Source of the DNA: Verrucomicrobiota bacterium
GTDB taxonomy: Bacteria; Verrucomicrobiota; Verrucomicrobiia; Chthoniobacterales; Terrimicrobiaceae
Length of the DNA: 64,000 nucleotides
Assembly (NCBI GenBank): GCA_017305195.1
Contig: JAFKMU010000048.1
Coordinates: forward strand, 52,952-116,951
Reading direction: 5' to 3'
Part shown: piece by piece, positions 12,068 to 20,586 of the stretch
Layout: each line of letters starts with the position of its first letter
Numbering within the stretch: the stretch's first letter is position 1
The notes under the pieces: model-generated
Told to the model about the DNA's origin: nothing
Databases searched by the model: none
The model's input: the letters and a program-made list of their open reading frames with translations, nothing else
Program-made: the position numbers and the translations under genes

Positions 12068-12607
12068 ATGCTCGATAGCGTGAAGCGTTCGTCCGACGGC
12101 CTGACCTTTCCGGAAATCCTGATCGCCATCTGCGCGGTGATCCTCGTGCTGTTTATCGCTGCGGCTATGCTCTTTCCGAGGCTGAGCGGAGGAGAAAGCG
12201 CCCCGAGAGCGGCGGCCAAGAACGACGTGGTCCAGCTCGCCACGGCCATCACGGCCTACCAGACGGAATACGGCCATCTGCCTCCCGGAGCCAATGGACC
12301 AGTCAACCGCACCCTGGCCGAGGTATTGACGGGGATCGACGCCACGGCAAACCCGCGGAAAATCGTTTTCATGGAAATCGCCCCGTGGAAGCTCAAGCGC
12401 GGAGGCACCAATGCCGCCGGAGACTTCCTCGATCCCTGGGGCAACCCCTATTTCGTGGCCACGAGCGCGAGCGGAACCATCGGGCAGGCCGGGAGCGTAA
12501 CTGGTCGCACCGCCTACGATCTGCCCAAACCCGTCGCCGTCTGGAATGTCCCGGCCACCACCCTCACCCGCGAGGCACACCGTCAGGCGGTCACCTCCTG
12601 GGAATAA
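12068..12607 (+). CDS. GspG-like type II pseudopilin, copy 1
   Basis: A 179-residue protein if the ATG at 12068 is used; this gives a short basic leader ending KRSSDG before LTFPEIL, a prepilin-peptidase site with cleavage after Gly and Glu at +5. A hydrophobic helix follows (about residues 15-35), then the conserved [20 protein letters not shown] segment of major pseudopilins. The C-terminal domain has the FLDPWGNPY motif of GspG, normally part of the calcium-binding loop. Its neighbour at 12668 is a clear paralogue. Secretin and ATPase genes for a type II system are not in the window, so these may be minor or surface pseudopilins. Confidence 0.8.
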   Translation: MLDSVKRSSDGLTFPEILIAICAVILVLFIAAAMLFPRLSGGESAPRAAAKNDVVQLATAITAYQTEYGHLPPGANGPVNRTLAEVLTGIDATANPRKIVFMEIAPWKLKRGGTNAAGDFLDPWGNPYFVATSASGTIGQAGSVTGRTAYDLPKPVAVWNVPATTLTREAHRQAVTSWE

Positions 12608-12667
12608 CCTCGCGTTCCCGAGAGAAAAATGCTTGCCCGCGATGCCCGGTGGCCGCACTTTTGGGGC

Positions 12668-13201
12668 ATGATTCGTTCCTCCCGAGGATTTACGCTCATT
12701 GAGCTCCTGATCGTCATCGCCATCATTGGCATCCTGATGGCCCTTCTTTTCCCTGCGGTGAACTCCGCCATCGACGCCGCCCGCCGCGCCCAGGCCAAGA
12801 ACGACGTGACCCAGCTCGCCACGGCCATCACCGCTTACGAAACCGAGTACGGCCGCCTGCCGGGTTCGACTGGGAATTCAGATTTCAATGGGAAGGTCAC
12901 CAAAGACCTCATTGATACTCTTACGGGGATCAGCACTAATGACAATAGTCGCAAAATCGTCTTCATCGAGGTCAACACCTGGAAGAAAGGAAAGAGCGGC
13001 ACGAATTCCTCTGGCTTCCTTGATCCATGGGGCGGACCCTACTACGTAGCTCTCGACTACAATTACGATAATAGCCTTTCCAGCGTCGGCACCAACAGTG
13101 CCAACGTGCGAAAGAAAGTGGCCGCCTGGAACAACCCGGCCGATCAGACGAACGTGTCGGCGTCGCAGAAGACCCGCCGGTACGTGAACTCCTGGGAGTA
13201 A
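12668..13201 (+). CDS. GspG-like type II pseudopilin, copy 2
   Basis: A 177-residue paralogue of the preceding gene. The ATG at 12668 gives the leader MIRSSRG and the classical cleavage site before [19 protein letters not shown]. The [20 protein letters not shown] segment and [11 protein letters not shown] are shared with copy 1. Only 60 bp separate the two, so they are probably co-transcribed. The tRNA-Gly gene follows 13 bp after the stop with no terminator in between. Function is expected in a type II secretion-like pseudopilus or in one of the many pilin-like surface systems of Verrucomicrobiota. Confidence 0.85.
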   Translation: MIRSSRGFTLIELLIVIAIIGILMALLFPAVNSAIDAARRAQAKNDVTQLATAITAYETEYGRLPGSTGNSDFNGKVTKDLIDTLTGISTNDNSRKIVFIEVNTWKKGKSGTNSSGFLDPWGGPYYVALDYNYDNSLSSVGTNSANVRKKVAAWNNPADQTNVSASQKTRRYVNSWE

Positions 13202-13214
13202 ACAGCATTTTTCT

Positions 13215-13285
13215 GCGGGTGTAGTTCAATGGTAGAACGGCAGCTTCCCAAGCTGCATACGGGGGTTCGATTCCCCTCACCCGCT
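13215..13285 (+). tRNA. tRNA-Gly (anticodon CCC)
   Basis: A 71-base cloverleaf. The acceptor stem GCGGGTG pairs with CACCCGC, the D arm GTTC/GAAC has loop AATGGTA, the anticodon stem GCAGC/GCTGC has loop TTCCCAA, and the T arm has loop TTCGATT. The anticodon CCC reads GGG. The discriminator base is T and CCA is not encoded. Minus-strand open frames across it are tRNA artefacts. Confidence 0.96.
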
Positions 13286-13297
13286 CTCCTCTGTTTA

Positions 13298-14193
13298 TCA
13301 GGCTCCACGAGCTGGCGGTAACACGAGTGCAACACGGAAGCCGGGGCGGGCTTTTTGCATCCGGGGCTGGTGTTGGAGCGTGTTTTTCGGTCGCGGCGGC
13401 GGCGTTTCCGCAATGTCCCGCTCCGAGGAGACCTCGGCACTGAAGTTCGCCCGTCCCTCTACAGCGGTCACATGGAGCCATTGTTTCTCAATGGTCTTCC
13501 TCGAATCTCCCGGCGCATCAGCCAGCTCGATATCTCGCTTGAAGGCAGTCCGCACGGTTCGGACGTCATCCTCCTGCGAGAGGATCGATATCGATCCGGA
13601 TTTCAAAGTCATCTTGCCTTGCAAAAAACTCAGCGATCAGGACTCCACCTAAGGGTATTGGCAGCATGGGGCGAATCTCCTTGGCTCCCGAAACCTCCGC
13701 CGACTTTGCAATCAAAGGCCAGTCCCGAACCATCCCGAAAAGGCGCTTCCCCAAGTCCTGCCGGATCTCACTGTTATCTCCCCTCTTTGTCCAGGAACCG
13801 GCTGCCCGCGTCTCTCGCGTAAACCGTGATCTGCCCAGTCGGCCCCAGCCGGACCTTACTGACGATAAAAGGCGCTCCGGCATCCCTGCTTACCACCGTT
13901 CCCTCCTGAGGCACTTTGAGCCCCTCGGCGAGTTCGACCAGCAACCGCACCTGCGGGAGGCCATCCTGGCGCAAGACCATTTTGGTCTGGCCCGTGGCGG
14001 TGACGTGGAAGCTGCCCACGAGATAAACAAGCTCCGGAAACGAATCCCCCCGGAGAATGGCCGCCTCCTCAAGAGTCATCACCCTGCCGGCAGGATTTTC
14101 CGGCGGAGTCAGGTACTCCTCATTCTCGTCGCCTGATGCTGGCACGAGCACAACCGCACACACCGCCAAAAGCACGACACATCGCCAAGTCAC
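13298..14193 (-). pseudogene. Secreted protein of unknown function, apparently broken by two frameshifts
   Basis: The first intact piece (13774-14193, 139 residues) has a clear signal peptide (MTWRCVVLLAVCAVVLVPASG) and ends in a TAA just after a run of four G (plus-strand C at 13780-13783). Removing one base there joins a second frame that runs to a run of six T (plus-strand A at 13623-13628). Removing one base there joins a third frame that reads to 13298. Both breaks are single-base gains in homopolymers, and each downstream piece lacks a good start. The joined product would be about 297 residues, beta-rich, unrecognised. Alternatively the 139-residue protein is complete and the rest is noise. 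Confidence 0.42.
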
Positions 14194-14438
14194 GAAAGAG
14201 AATTAGCAAAGAAACCGGGCGGCAACAGAACTCTTAACCAGCGATGAAGCTTCTTACGTATCAAAATCCAACTCCTGCGATTTTGCGCTCTCGTGAAAAG
14301 TTTCTCCCGAGTGAGCACACCTCAGCGCCTTTCCTTCTCGCGCTCATTTGCCATGAAATGACGTGTTTGCCTTCCGAAATCGCTCTCCTTCGCCTGCCTG
14401 GGTATGTCCGCTCAAAAAATCGCACGCGCGGCATTCAC

Positions 14439-14484
14439 TTTTCATTGACCTTTGTTTTCATTTGTATACATATGTTTTCATTCG
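14439..14484 (+). promoter_or_regulatory. Probable promoter and repeated operator of the PspA-flotillin operon
   Basis: TTTTCATT occurs three times, at 14439, 14455 and 14475. The last two are embedded in TTTGTTTTCATTTG and TATGTTTTCATTCG, exactly 20 bp apart (about two helical turns). A possible -35 TTGACC (14445-14450) and -10 TACATA (14467-14472) overlap the repeats. The downstream gene encodes a ribbon-helix-helix-like protein that could bind such tandem sites (inference). Confidence 0.45.
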
Positions 14485-14509
14485 CAATGAAAAGAACACA
14501 CTTACCAAG

Positions 14510-15010
14510 ATGAAAAGCATTCCGATGAGCGTGAGGCTGTCGGAAGACGAGGCGGCCTTTTTGGCGAGACTGGATATCGCGGGGGCGACGACGCCGAGCG
14601 ACAAGCTGCGGGCGATCATCTCCGAGACACGAAAGAGGATGGACGGCGTGGAGGATTTCTCCGACTGCGCCGAACTCTTCCGGGACATGCTGAGCCCGAC
14701 GGCGAGGCGCATCCGGGAGGCCAACAAGGCAGCGGATATGCGGTCGGAGCTTTTTGACCGCTTCCTCGAGTGGCTGCCAGAGGTGGCGGCCTACTTCATC
14801 ACGACGCTCCCCGAGGAGAACGTGGGGAAGGATGCCTTGCGCAAGTTGGAATCCGGGCTGGCAGACCGGATCACGGCCTTCCTGGAAGGCTTTCTGCGGA
14901 TGGGAGTCACCAGCCAGGCTCCCTGCTACGACGAGGCGCTCGTGACGAAGCGGCTCAAGATGATTTTGGAACTGGCGGAGATCGCCAAAAAACAACAACC
15001 CAACCCCTGA
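14510..15010 (+). CDS. Ribbon-helix-helix-like protein, first gene of the PspA-YqiJ-YqiK operon
   Basis: A 166-residue protein. Residues 1-45 read as a short basic beta-strand plus two helices (KSIPMSVRLSEDEAAFLARL ... TPSDKLRAII), the pattern of MetJ/Arc-type DNA-binding domains. The rest is helical, with hydrophobic stretches around FLEWLPEVAAYFI, and no known domain. The ATG at 14510 is chosen because it starts at the beta-strand; the frame is open upstream but has no good start. It ends 5 bp before pspA. The position suggests an autoregulator of the operon, or an adaptor that binds PspA or flotillin; both are inference. Confidence 0.6.
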   Translation: MKSIPMSVRLSEDEAAFLARLDIAGATTPSDKLRAIISETRKRMDGVEDFSDCAELFRDMLSPTARRIREANKAADMRSELFDRFLEWLPEVAAYFITTLPEENVGKDALRKLESGLADRITAFLEGFLRMGVTSQAPCYDEALVTKRLKMILELAEIAKKQQPNP

Positions 15011-15015
15011 AAACC

Positions 15016-15687
15016 ATGAAAGAAACCCTCGCTGCCCGAGTCGGGCGAATCATTAGCGGCGGAGCGCACAAGATCGTCGAGGCGATCGAGAACGCGGCTC
15101 CGGAAACCGTGCTCGAGCAAGCCCTGCGCGAGATCGATGGCGCTGTCGATGAGGTGCGAACCGAACTCGGCACCGTGGCCGCGCGCAAGCACCTGGCCAG
15201 CGAGCGGCTCATGGAGGAAAACCGCAAGCACGAGGATCTCGCGGAGAAAATCGAGCTGGCGCTGAAGGAGGACCGCGAGGACCTGGCCGAGGCGGCCGTG
15301 GCCCGGCAGATCGATATCGAGGCGCAGATCCCCCTGCTGGAAAACACCATCGCCGACGCCGAGGACAAGACCCGCGAGCTGGAAGGCATGATCGCCGCCC
15401 TGCAGGCGCGCAAGCGCGAGATGGCGGAGGATTTGCGCCAATACCGCGTCGCCGCCGAGGCCAAGGCCCAGGCGAGCACGCCGACGCTGGAGTCCGGCGG
15501 AAGCTGGGAGCGCCGCGCCGAGCAGGCGCAGGCCGCCTTTGACCGCATCATCGAGAAACAAACCGGGCTCCCGCCCAAGAGCAACCTCGGCAATGAGGCC
15601 AAGCTCGCGGAGTTGGAAGACCTGGCCCGCAAGAACCGCATTCAAGAAAGACTTGTCGCCGCAAAAGCGAAACTATCCCCGTCATGA
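15016..15687 (+). CDS. pspA: PspA/IM30 family membrane-stress protein
   Basis: A 223-residue, almost fully helical protein. It starts MKETLAARVGRIISGGAHKIVEAIENAAPE, the amphipathic N-terminal helix typical of PspA/Vipp1, followed by PETVLEQALREID and long coiled coils to about residue 160. PspA oligomers bind stressed inner membrane and stabilise it. The C-terminal section (SWERRAEQAQAAFDRIIEK) matches the PspA C-terminal helix. The stop overlaps the start of the YqiJ-like gene in ATGA, so translation is coupled. No pspF or sigma-54 promoter is seen, unlike in enterobacteria; control may come from the upstream RHH-like protein. Confidence 0.88.
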   Translation: MKETLAARVGRIISGGAHKIVEAIENAAPETVLEQALREIDGAVDEVRTELGTVAARKHLASERLMEENRKHEDLAEKIELALKEDREDLAEAAVARQIDIEAQIPLLENTIADAEDKTRELEGMIAALQARKREMAEDLRQYRVAAEAKAQASTPTLESGGSWERRAEQAQAAFDRIIEKQTGLPPKSNLGNEAKLAELEDLARKNRIQERLVAAKAKLSPS

Positions 15688-16364
15688 TCCACTTCCTCCT
15701 GGCCTCCGAGAATACGCCCTTCACCATCGCGCTCGTCCTCATGGTAGCCATCGGGGCGCTGGAGCTGGTTTTTTCCCTCTTCGGCCCCGGGCTTTCCCAC
15801 CTGATCGAGACCGGCCTGCCCGATCTCAATCACGAGCTGGGAGACATGGCTCCGCATGACGCGCATGCGCTGGATGATGTGCCGTCGCCGCTCTCGAAGC
15901 TGCTCGGATGGCTCAGGGTCGGACAGGTGCCGCTGCTCATCCTCTTCGTCGTCTTCCTGACGGCGTTTGGAGTGATCGGGCTGGCGATCCAGTTCGCGCT
16001 GGCGAACCTGACGAAAATGCTGATGCCCGCTCCCCTCGCTGCGATCGTCGCCTTCCTCGGGGCGGTCCCCTGCGTGCGGACGGGTGGCGGTCTTCTCGCG
16101 AAAGTCCTGCCGCGTGATGAAACCACGGCGGTCTCGGAGGATAGCTTCGTCGGACGCATCGCGGTGATCACCAACGGCACGGCGCGTCAGGGCAGCCCGG
16201 CAGAAGCCCGGCTCCAGGATCAGCACAGGCAAAGCCACTACATTCTCGTGGAGCCCGATGTGGAGGGGGAGGAATTCCCATCGGGCGCCACCGTCCTCAT
16301 CGTCGAAAAACACGCCAATATTTACCGGGCCATTCACAATCCCAACTCAGCCCTCGTCGATTAA
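15684..16364 (+). CDS. yqiJ: YqiJ-like membrane protein with NfeD-type OB fold
   Basis: A 226-residue membrane protein. Hydrophobic segments lie at about residues 13-35, 78-100 and 106-125. The soluble C-terminal part (DSFVGRIAVITNGTARQGSPAEA ... ILVEPD) has the short beta-rich pattern of NfeD/OB-fold domains. YqiJ proteins are encoded next to YqiK flotillins and are thought to partner them in membrane microdomains. Here the gene overlaps pspA by 4 bp and is followed 36 bp later by yqiK. The link to PspA suggests a membrane-integrity module. Confidence 0.82.
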   Translation: MIHFLLASENTPFTIALVLMVAIGALELVFSLFGPGLSHLIETGLPDLNHELGDMAPHDAHALDDVPSPLSKLLGWLRVGQVPLLILFVVFLTAFGVIGLAIQFALANLTKMLMPAPLAAIVAFLGAVPCVRTGGGLLAKVLPRDETTAVSEDSFVGRIAVITNGTARQGSPAEARLQDQHRQSHYILVEPDVEGEEFPSGATVLIVEKHANIYRAIHNPNSALVD

Positions 16365-16400
16365 CCAAACAGCCAACACCCCAATACCACCCATCAAGTC

Positions 16401-18155
16401 ATGAACGACTTCAGCAACATCATTTTCATCCTTGTCGTCGCCGGCATCGTGCTGGTGGCGCTCTTCACCATCGGCCTCATCGTAGCCCGGCTGTACCATC
16501 GCGCATCGAAGGAAACATCCTTCGTACGCACGGGCTTCGGCGGCCAGCGCGTCATCATGAGCGGCGGCGCCATCGTCGTGCCGGTGCTGCATGAGACGAT
16601 CCCCGTCAATATGAACACGCTGCGCCTCGAGGTGCGCCGCGCCAATGAGCAGGCCCTCATCACCAAGGACCGCATGCGTGTTGACGTCCAGGCCGAGTTC
16701 TACGTCCGCGTCAAACCCACTGCCGAGGCCGTGGCCGATGCCGCGCAGACGCTGGGCCGCCGCACGACCAACCCGCAGCTCCTGAAGGAGCTCGTCGAGG
16801 GTAAATTCGTCGATGCGCTCCGCGCCGTCGCCGCTGCCATGAATATGGAGGAACTGCACGAGCAGCGCGTGGATTTCGTCCAGCGCGTGCAGCAGGCCGT
16901 GTCGGAGGACTTGCGCAAGAACGGACTGGAGCTTGAGTCCGTCTCCCTCACCTCGCTCGACCAGACGAGCCAGCAGTTCTTCAACCCGCAGAATGCCTTT
17001 GACGCCCAGGGTCTGACCAAGCTCACCCAGGAGATCGAGGCGCGCCGCAAGCAGCGCAACGACATCGAGCAGGAAACCGCCGTGCAGATCCAGATGAAGA
17101 ACCTGGAGGCCGAGCGCCAGAGCCTCGAGATCACGCGAGAGGCGGAGTACGCCCGCCTGGAGCAGTCCCGCGAGGTGGAGATCCGCCGTGCGGCCCAGAT
17201 TGCGGAAATCGCCGCCGAGCGCGCCGCAAAGGAGCGCGAAGCCAAGGAAGCCGAGATCACGGCCAAACTGGCGGTCGACCAGGCCCAGATCCTCGCCGAG
17301 CGCGCCATCTCCGAGGAGCGCATTCGCACCGAGCAGACGCTCAAGCAGCGCGATATTGAGAAGATCAAGGCCGTCGAAACCGCCGAAGTGGAAAAGACCA
17401 AGGCAGTCGAGCTTTCCGAGCAGGATCGCGCCATCGCGGTTGCTGCCAAGTCCAAGCAGCAATCGGAGGCCGAAACGATCGCGTCCCATGCCCGCGCCCT
17501 CTCCGTGAAGGCGGCGGAAGAAGTCATCACCGTCAAGGAGCGTGAGATCGCCGAGCGTCAAAAGCAGATCGAACTCGTCGAGGCCGCCAAGCAGGCCGAG
17601 CGCGACGCGATCGGCGTGACTGTCGCCGCCGAGGCGGAGAAGCAGGCCGCGCAGGATCGCGCGGAGGCCGCGCGCATCGCCGCGCAAGGTGAGGCGGAAG
17701 CCGAGAAGCTCCGCGCGGAAGCCTCTGAGAAACGTTACGCAGTCGATGCCGCCGGTACGCGTGCCTTGCACGAAGCTGAGAACGTCCTTTCCGCCGAGGT
17801 GATCGCGATGAAGATCCAGCAGGCCATCCTGGCCAACCTCCCGCAGATCATCCGCGAGAGCGTGAAGCCGATGGAACGCATCGACGGCATCAAGATCGTC
17901 CAGGTAGGCGGCTTGAACGGCGAAGGCGCTCCGGCCAATGGCGCGACGGTTTCCGCCGATGGCGGCAATCTCGCCGACCAGGTGGTCTCCAGCGCCCTGC
18001 GCTACCGCACCCAGGCCCCGCTCGTCGATACGCTCCTCAAGGAGGTCGGCATCGACGGCGCGAGCGTGAACGGACTGACGCAAGCCGTGAAATCCGCCTT
18101 CCGTCCTGTCGATCACGGCAACGCCGAGCCGCCTCAGCAGGCTGGCAACAATTAA
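16401..18155 (+). CDS. yqiK: Flotillin-like protein YqiK (SPFH family)
   Basis: A 584-residue protein with one N-terminal membrane helix (about residues 6-28), an SPFH/band-7 domain starting near ETSFVRTGFGGQRVIMSGG, and a very long Glu/Ala/Lys-rich coiled coil (about residues 210-460) with repeated EAE/AAK heptads. The C-terminal region (LANLPQIIRESVKPMERIDGI) is the conserved oligomerisation part of flotillins. It forms membrane scaffolds. It is the last gene of the RHH-pspA-yqiJ-yqiK operon and is followed by a terminator at 18261. Length agrees with E. coli YqiK (about 550 residues). Confidence 0.9.
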   Translation: MNDFSNIIFILVVAGIVLVALFTIGLIVARLYHRASKETSFVRTGFGGQRVIMSGGAIVVPVLHETIPVNMNTLRLEVRRANEQALITKDRMRVDVQAEFYVRVKPTAEAVADAAQTLGRRTTNPQLLKELVEGKFVDALRAVAAAMNMEELHEQRVDFVQRVQQAVSEDLRKNGLELESVSLTSLDQTSQQFFNPQNAFDAQGLTKLTQEIEARRKQRNDIEQETAVQIQMKNLEAERQSLEITREAEYARLEQSREVEIRRAAQIAEIAAERAAKEREAKEAEITAKLAVDQAQILAERAISEERIRTEQTLKQRDIEKIKAVETAEVEKTKAVELSEQDRAIAVAAKSKQQSEAETIASHARALSVKAAEEVITVKEREIAERQKQIELVEAAKQAERDAIGVTVAAEAEKQAAQDRAEAARIAAQGEAEAEKLRAEASEKRYAVDAAGTRALHEAENVLSAEVIAMKIQQAILANLPQIIRESVKPMERIDGIKIVQVGGLNGEGAPANGATVSADGGNLADQVVSSALRYRTQAPLVDTLLKEVGIDGASVNGLTQAVKSAFRPVDHGNAEPPQQAGNN

Positions 18156-18260
18156 GTATTGCCATGTATCGCCATGTGTGGGAGCACTCGCATTAGGCAT
18201 CGTTCTATGCGATTTCCATATGAGGAGATAGCTTAGGACGTTAATATTTTAGGCAGCAGA

Positions 18261-18296
18261 GAAGCGTGGCGCGAGGAGACTCGTTGCCACGCTTTT
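18261..18296 (+). terminator. Intrinsic terminator after yqiK
   Basis: AAGCGTGGC (18262-18270) pairs with GCCACGCTT (18286-18294), with an inner CGAG/CTCG hairpin in the loop, and TTTT follows. It lies about 105 bp after the yqiK stop. The rest of 18156-18408 holds nothing else that I can identify. Confidence 0.75.
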
Positions 18297-18408
18297 CATT
18301 TCTACGACTGGCATTTCCGCCGCAAAAAAGGTTGCCTTGAGTCAACTCGGGACGTTCCCGCACGCATCCCAACGCGACGGGCAACGCCCCCTTGTCTTCC
18401 TAATTTTC

Positions 18409-20565
18409 ATGCCCTTTCAACGTTGCCTTCTCCTCCTGCTGCTAAGCCTTCCGCTTCTCGGAGCGCGATCCCAGGAGGCGCCGCTGCGGGCGCGCCACGA
18501 GAAGCTCCCGCTCATTGCTCCGCAGGTCACTTTTCTATCCATCCGCAATATGCCGCTGACCGAGGAGCAAAGGCGACATGCCGTCACAGATCCCGGCGTC
18601 TGGCGCGATGTCCGGCTCGTCGCCTGGGAACCGCCCATCGCCACGATTTCCGGTCTGGATGGAGATAGTAAAAGCCTTACGTCCATTTACGTACACATCC
18701 TCTCTTTCCCGGAAAATCTGCGTCCATCCGTCACAGAATTGGCAAAGCTCATTCCTCCCTCAAAAGGCCTATCGGATGCCTCCACGCTAACCCTCCCCGA
18801 CGGACGAAAGCTGGAGGATGCAAAGTTTCTCTGGTCCACGCCGGAGGCGGTTCACCTGTCCTTCCGCGGCGGCGAAGGAGACTTCGCCCTTCAGCAGATC
18901 GAATGGCAGTTTCTGAAAGCTAATCAGATCAGCTACCGCTTCATCTGCTTTCCGGAACTCACCTTGAAAGGACGCACCGAACCTCTCAAGAATGTTCAGA
19001 TCATCGCCCAGGACGCGAATCTCTGCCGTATCCGGCATTCCGCAGGAGGCGGCCCGTACAGCATCTCCCTGCTGCCGGATGAGGTGGCCGCCCTCGTCCA
19101 GAAGCACTTCATCGCCAAAGGCATTTTTTCCGACCGCTTCGAGGTTCCGCCCCAAAGGCGCACCGCCAGCACCTCCCCCACTCCCGCCAAAGTAAAGACG
19201 TCCCCCACGCCCACTCCTCCGCCGGAGGAGGTTATCCGCAGCGGGCCGGGCCGCTATGTGAAACTGCCGATCAAAAACAGAGAGCCTCTCCGCGACGTCA
19301 CGATTACGAAGATTGATGAAACGAGCTTTTGGTACAGCGAGGCAAAGAATCCGGACGAAGAGCACAGCGGCTCCTTGTCGGAACTCCCCGCCGGGGTGGC
19401 GGAGGATCTGGGCATGCCTCTTGTCCCCACCTTGCGAGCCATGCTCTCGCAGGGTATCGTGACACGGTCGCGCAGCCCGGTGTTTGAAGTCGTCGAGCGA
19501 GAGACCTCCGCGGGAGGATTAGCCGATATCGTCGGAGGCAAACTCCTTGCGAATGTCGGCCCGGGCTTTCTCGCTCCGATCACCGATCTGAGGAGGTTCG
19601 ATGGCAGGGTCATCACCCTGCCCAAACCGATCGCGGGCGTGTCGCGCGCTTACATTCTCGATCGGGATTTCGCCATCTTGGGGAGCAGAAAATTCCGCGA
19701 ATGGTGGCAGGGCGAGTCGGGGATGCCATTCCCCGAATTCTCCAACCGCGCGGAGTTTTCCCTTGTCACCTGCGACGAGAACACCGTTCTGCTCGACGGA
19801 TATACCGGCAGGTTTACCTTGTTCGGCAACGAACACGGGCTCATGCAGCGAGCCTGGAAAATCAGCTCTCTCGGGGCGTCGACACCCTATGCCATCGTGG
19901 AGACGCTCAGCGGCTTTTACTTCGGCATCCTCGCCCAGCGGCAGGATCTGCCCGAGGCCACCATGACCTGGCCCCAGCTCGTCGCCAACAAGTCCACTCC
20001 GTATGCGCTCAAAAAGGTCACCGACCGGCCGTTGCGATCCGGGCAGACCATCCTGCGCCTGGCCGATGCCAGCCGCGCGCCAGCCTTCACCTCCCCAGCC
20101 AGCGCCCGCATCTATCCCGGCCACTACCGCACTCTCACGGAAAAGGGCATGCCGGGCCTGCTCGTCATCCTCCAGACGCCGCAGAGCGACGGCACGGAGA
20201 CCGGCTCCTCCTCCGACTCCACCGACAGCTACAAGAGCCAGAAACAGGTGGATATCCAGAAGGTCGCGCTTGAGTACGTCAGCGAGACCGCATCTACCAT
20301 GCTGCTCAAGCTCGTCATCGATCAGCGAGAACGCCTGGTCGAGCGGAAGGACGACGCAAAGGGTCTCACGCTCGTCGAGGAGGACAACTGGAAAAGCCGC
20401 TCGACCTCGAAAGTCTACGAGCTGGAAAAAGACCCCGACGGCGGCGTGCGACTGACCGATGGAGAGCGCGTCTATGACATCCAGCGCCCCCGTGTCGGAG
20501 ACGCGATCCTGACCGTTTACGAGGTGACGCAGGATGCTCTTATTCTTATCCGTCCGCCCCGGTGA
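18409..20565 (+). CDS. Large secreted protein of unknown function
   Basis: A 718-residue protein. The ATG at 18409 starts a strong signal peptide (MPFQRCLLLLLLSLPLLGARSQ); an in-frame TTG upstream would bury it and is not preferred. The mature part has no cysteine motif or enzyme signature that I recognise. A proline/threonine linker near residues 245-275 (TPTPPPEEV) separates two domains. The second half contains repeated beta-strand-like segments (PSARIYPGHYR-like) and Lys/Asp-rich stretches. It is probably exported to the periplasm or outer surface. It is convergent with the two-component operon and shows no functional link to it. Confidence 0.7.
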   Translation: MPFQRCLLLLLLSLPLLGARSQEAPLRARHEKLPLIAPQVTFLSIRNMPLTEEQRRHAVTDPGVWRDVRLVAWEPPIATISGLDGDSKSLTSIYVHILSFPENLRPSVTELAKLIPPSKGLSDASTLTLPDGRKLEDAKFLWSTPEAVHLSFRGGEGDFALQQIEWQFLKANQISYRFICFPELTLKGRTEPLKNVQIIAQDANLCRIRHSAGGGPYSISLLPDEVAALVQKHFIAKGIFSDRFEVPPQRRTASTSPTPAKVKTSPTPTPPPEEVIRSGPGRYVKLPIKNREPLRDVTITKIDETSFWYSEAKNPDEEHSGSLSELPAGVAEDLGMPLVPTLRAMLSQGIVTRSRSPVFEVVERETSAGGLADIVGGKLLANVGPGFLAPITDLRRFDGRVITLPKPIAGVSRAYILDRDFAILGSRKFREWWQGESGMPFPEFSNRAEFSLVTCDENTVLLDGYTGRFTLFGNEHGLMQRAWKISSLGASTPYAIVETLSGFYFGILAQRQDLPEATMTWPQLVANKSTPYALKKVTDRPLRSGQTILRLADASRAPAFTSPASARIYPGHYRTLTEKGMPGLLVILQTPQSDGTETGSSSDSTDSYKSQKQVDIQKVALEYVSETASTMLLKLVIDQRERLVERKDDAKGLTLVEEDNWKSRSTSKVYELEKDPDGGVRLTDGERVYDIQRPRVGDAILTVYEVTQDALILIRPPR

Positions 20566-20586
20566 TCCGCGAAACCCGGGCGGGTC

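Noticed and set aside
12972..13481. Minus-strand frame across the tRNA (VRGIEPPYAAWEAAVLPLNY)
   Set aside because: A well-known false translation of the antisense of a tRNA-Gly gene.
14244..14513. 89-codon plus-strand frame before the PspA operon
   Set aside because: No ribosome-binding site, unlikely composition, and it covers the AT-rich promoter and repeat region.
16347..18200. 617-codon minus-strand frame opposite yqiK
   Set aside because: Shadow of the coiled-coil coding sequence; repetitive Gly/Leu/Asp/Arg composition and no motif.
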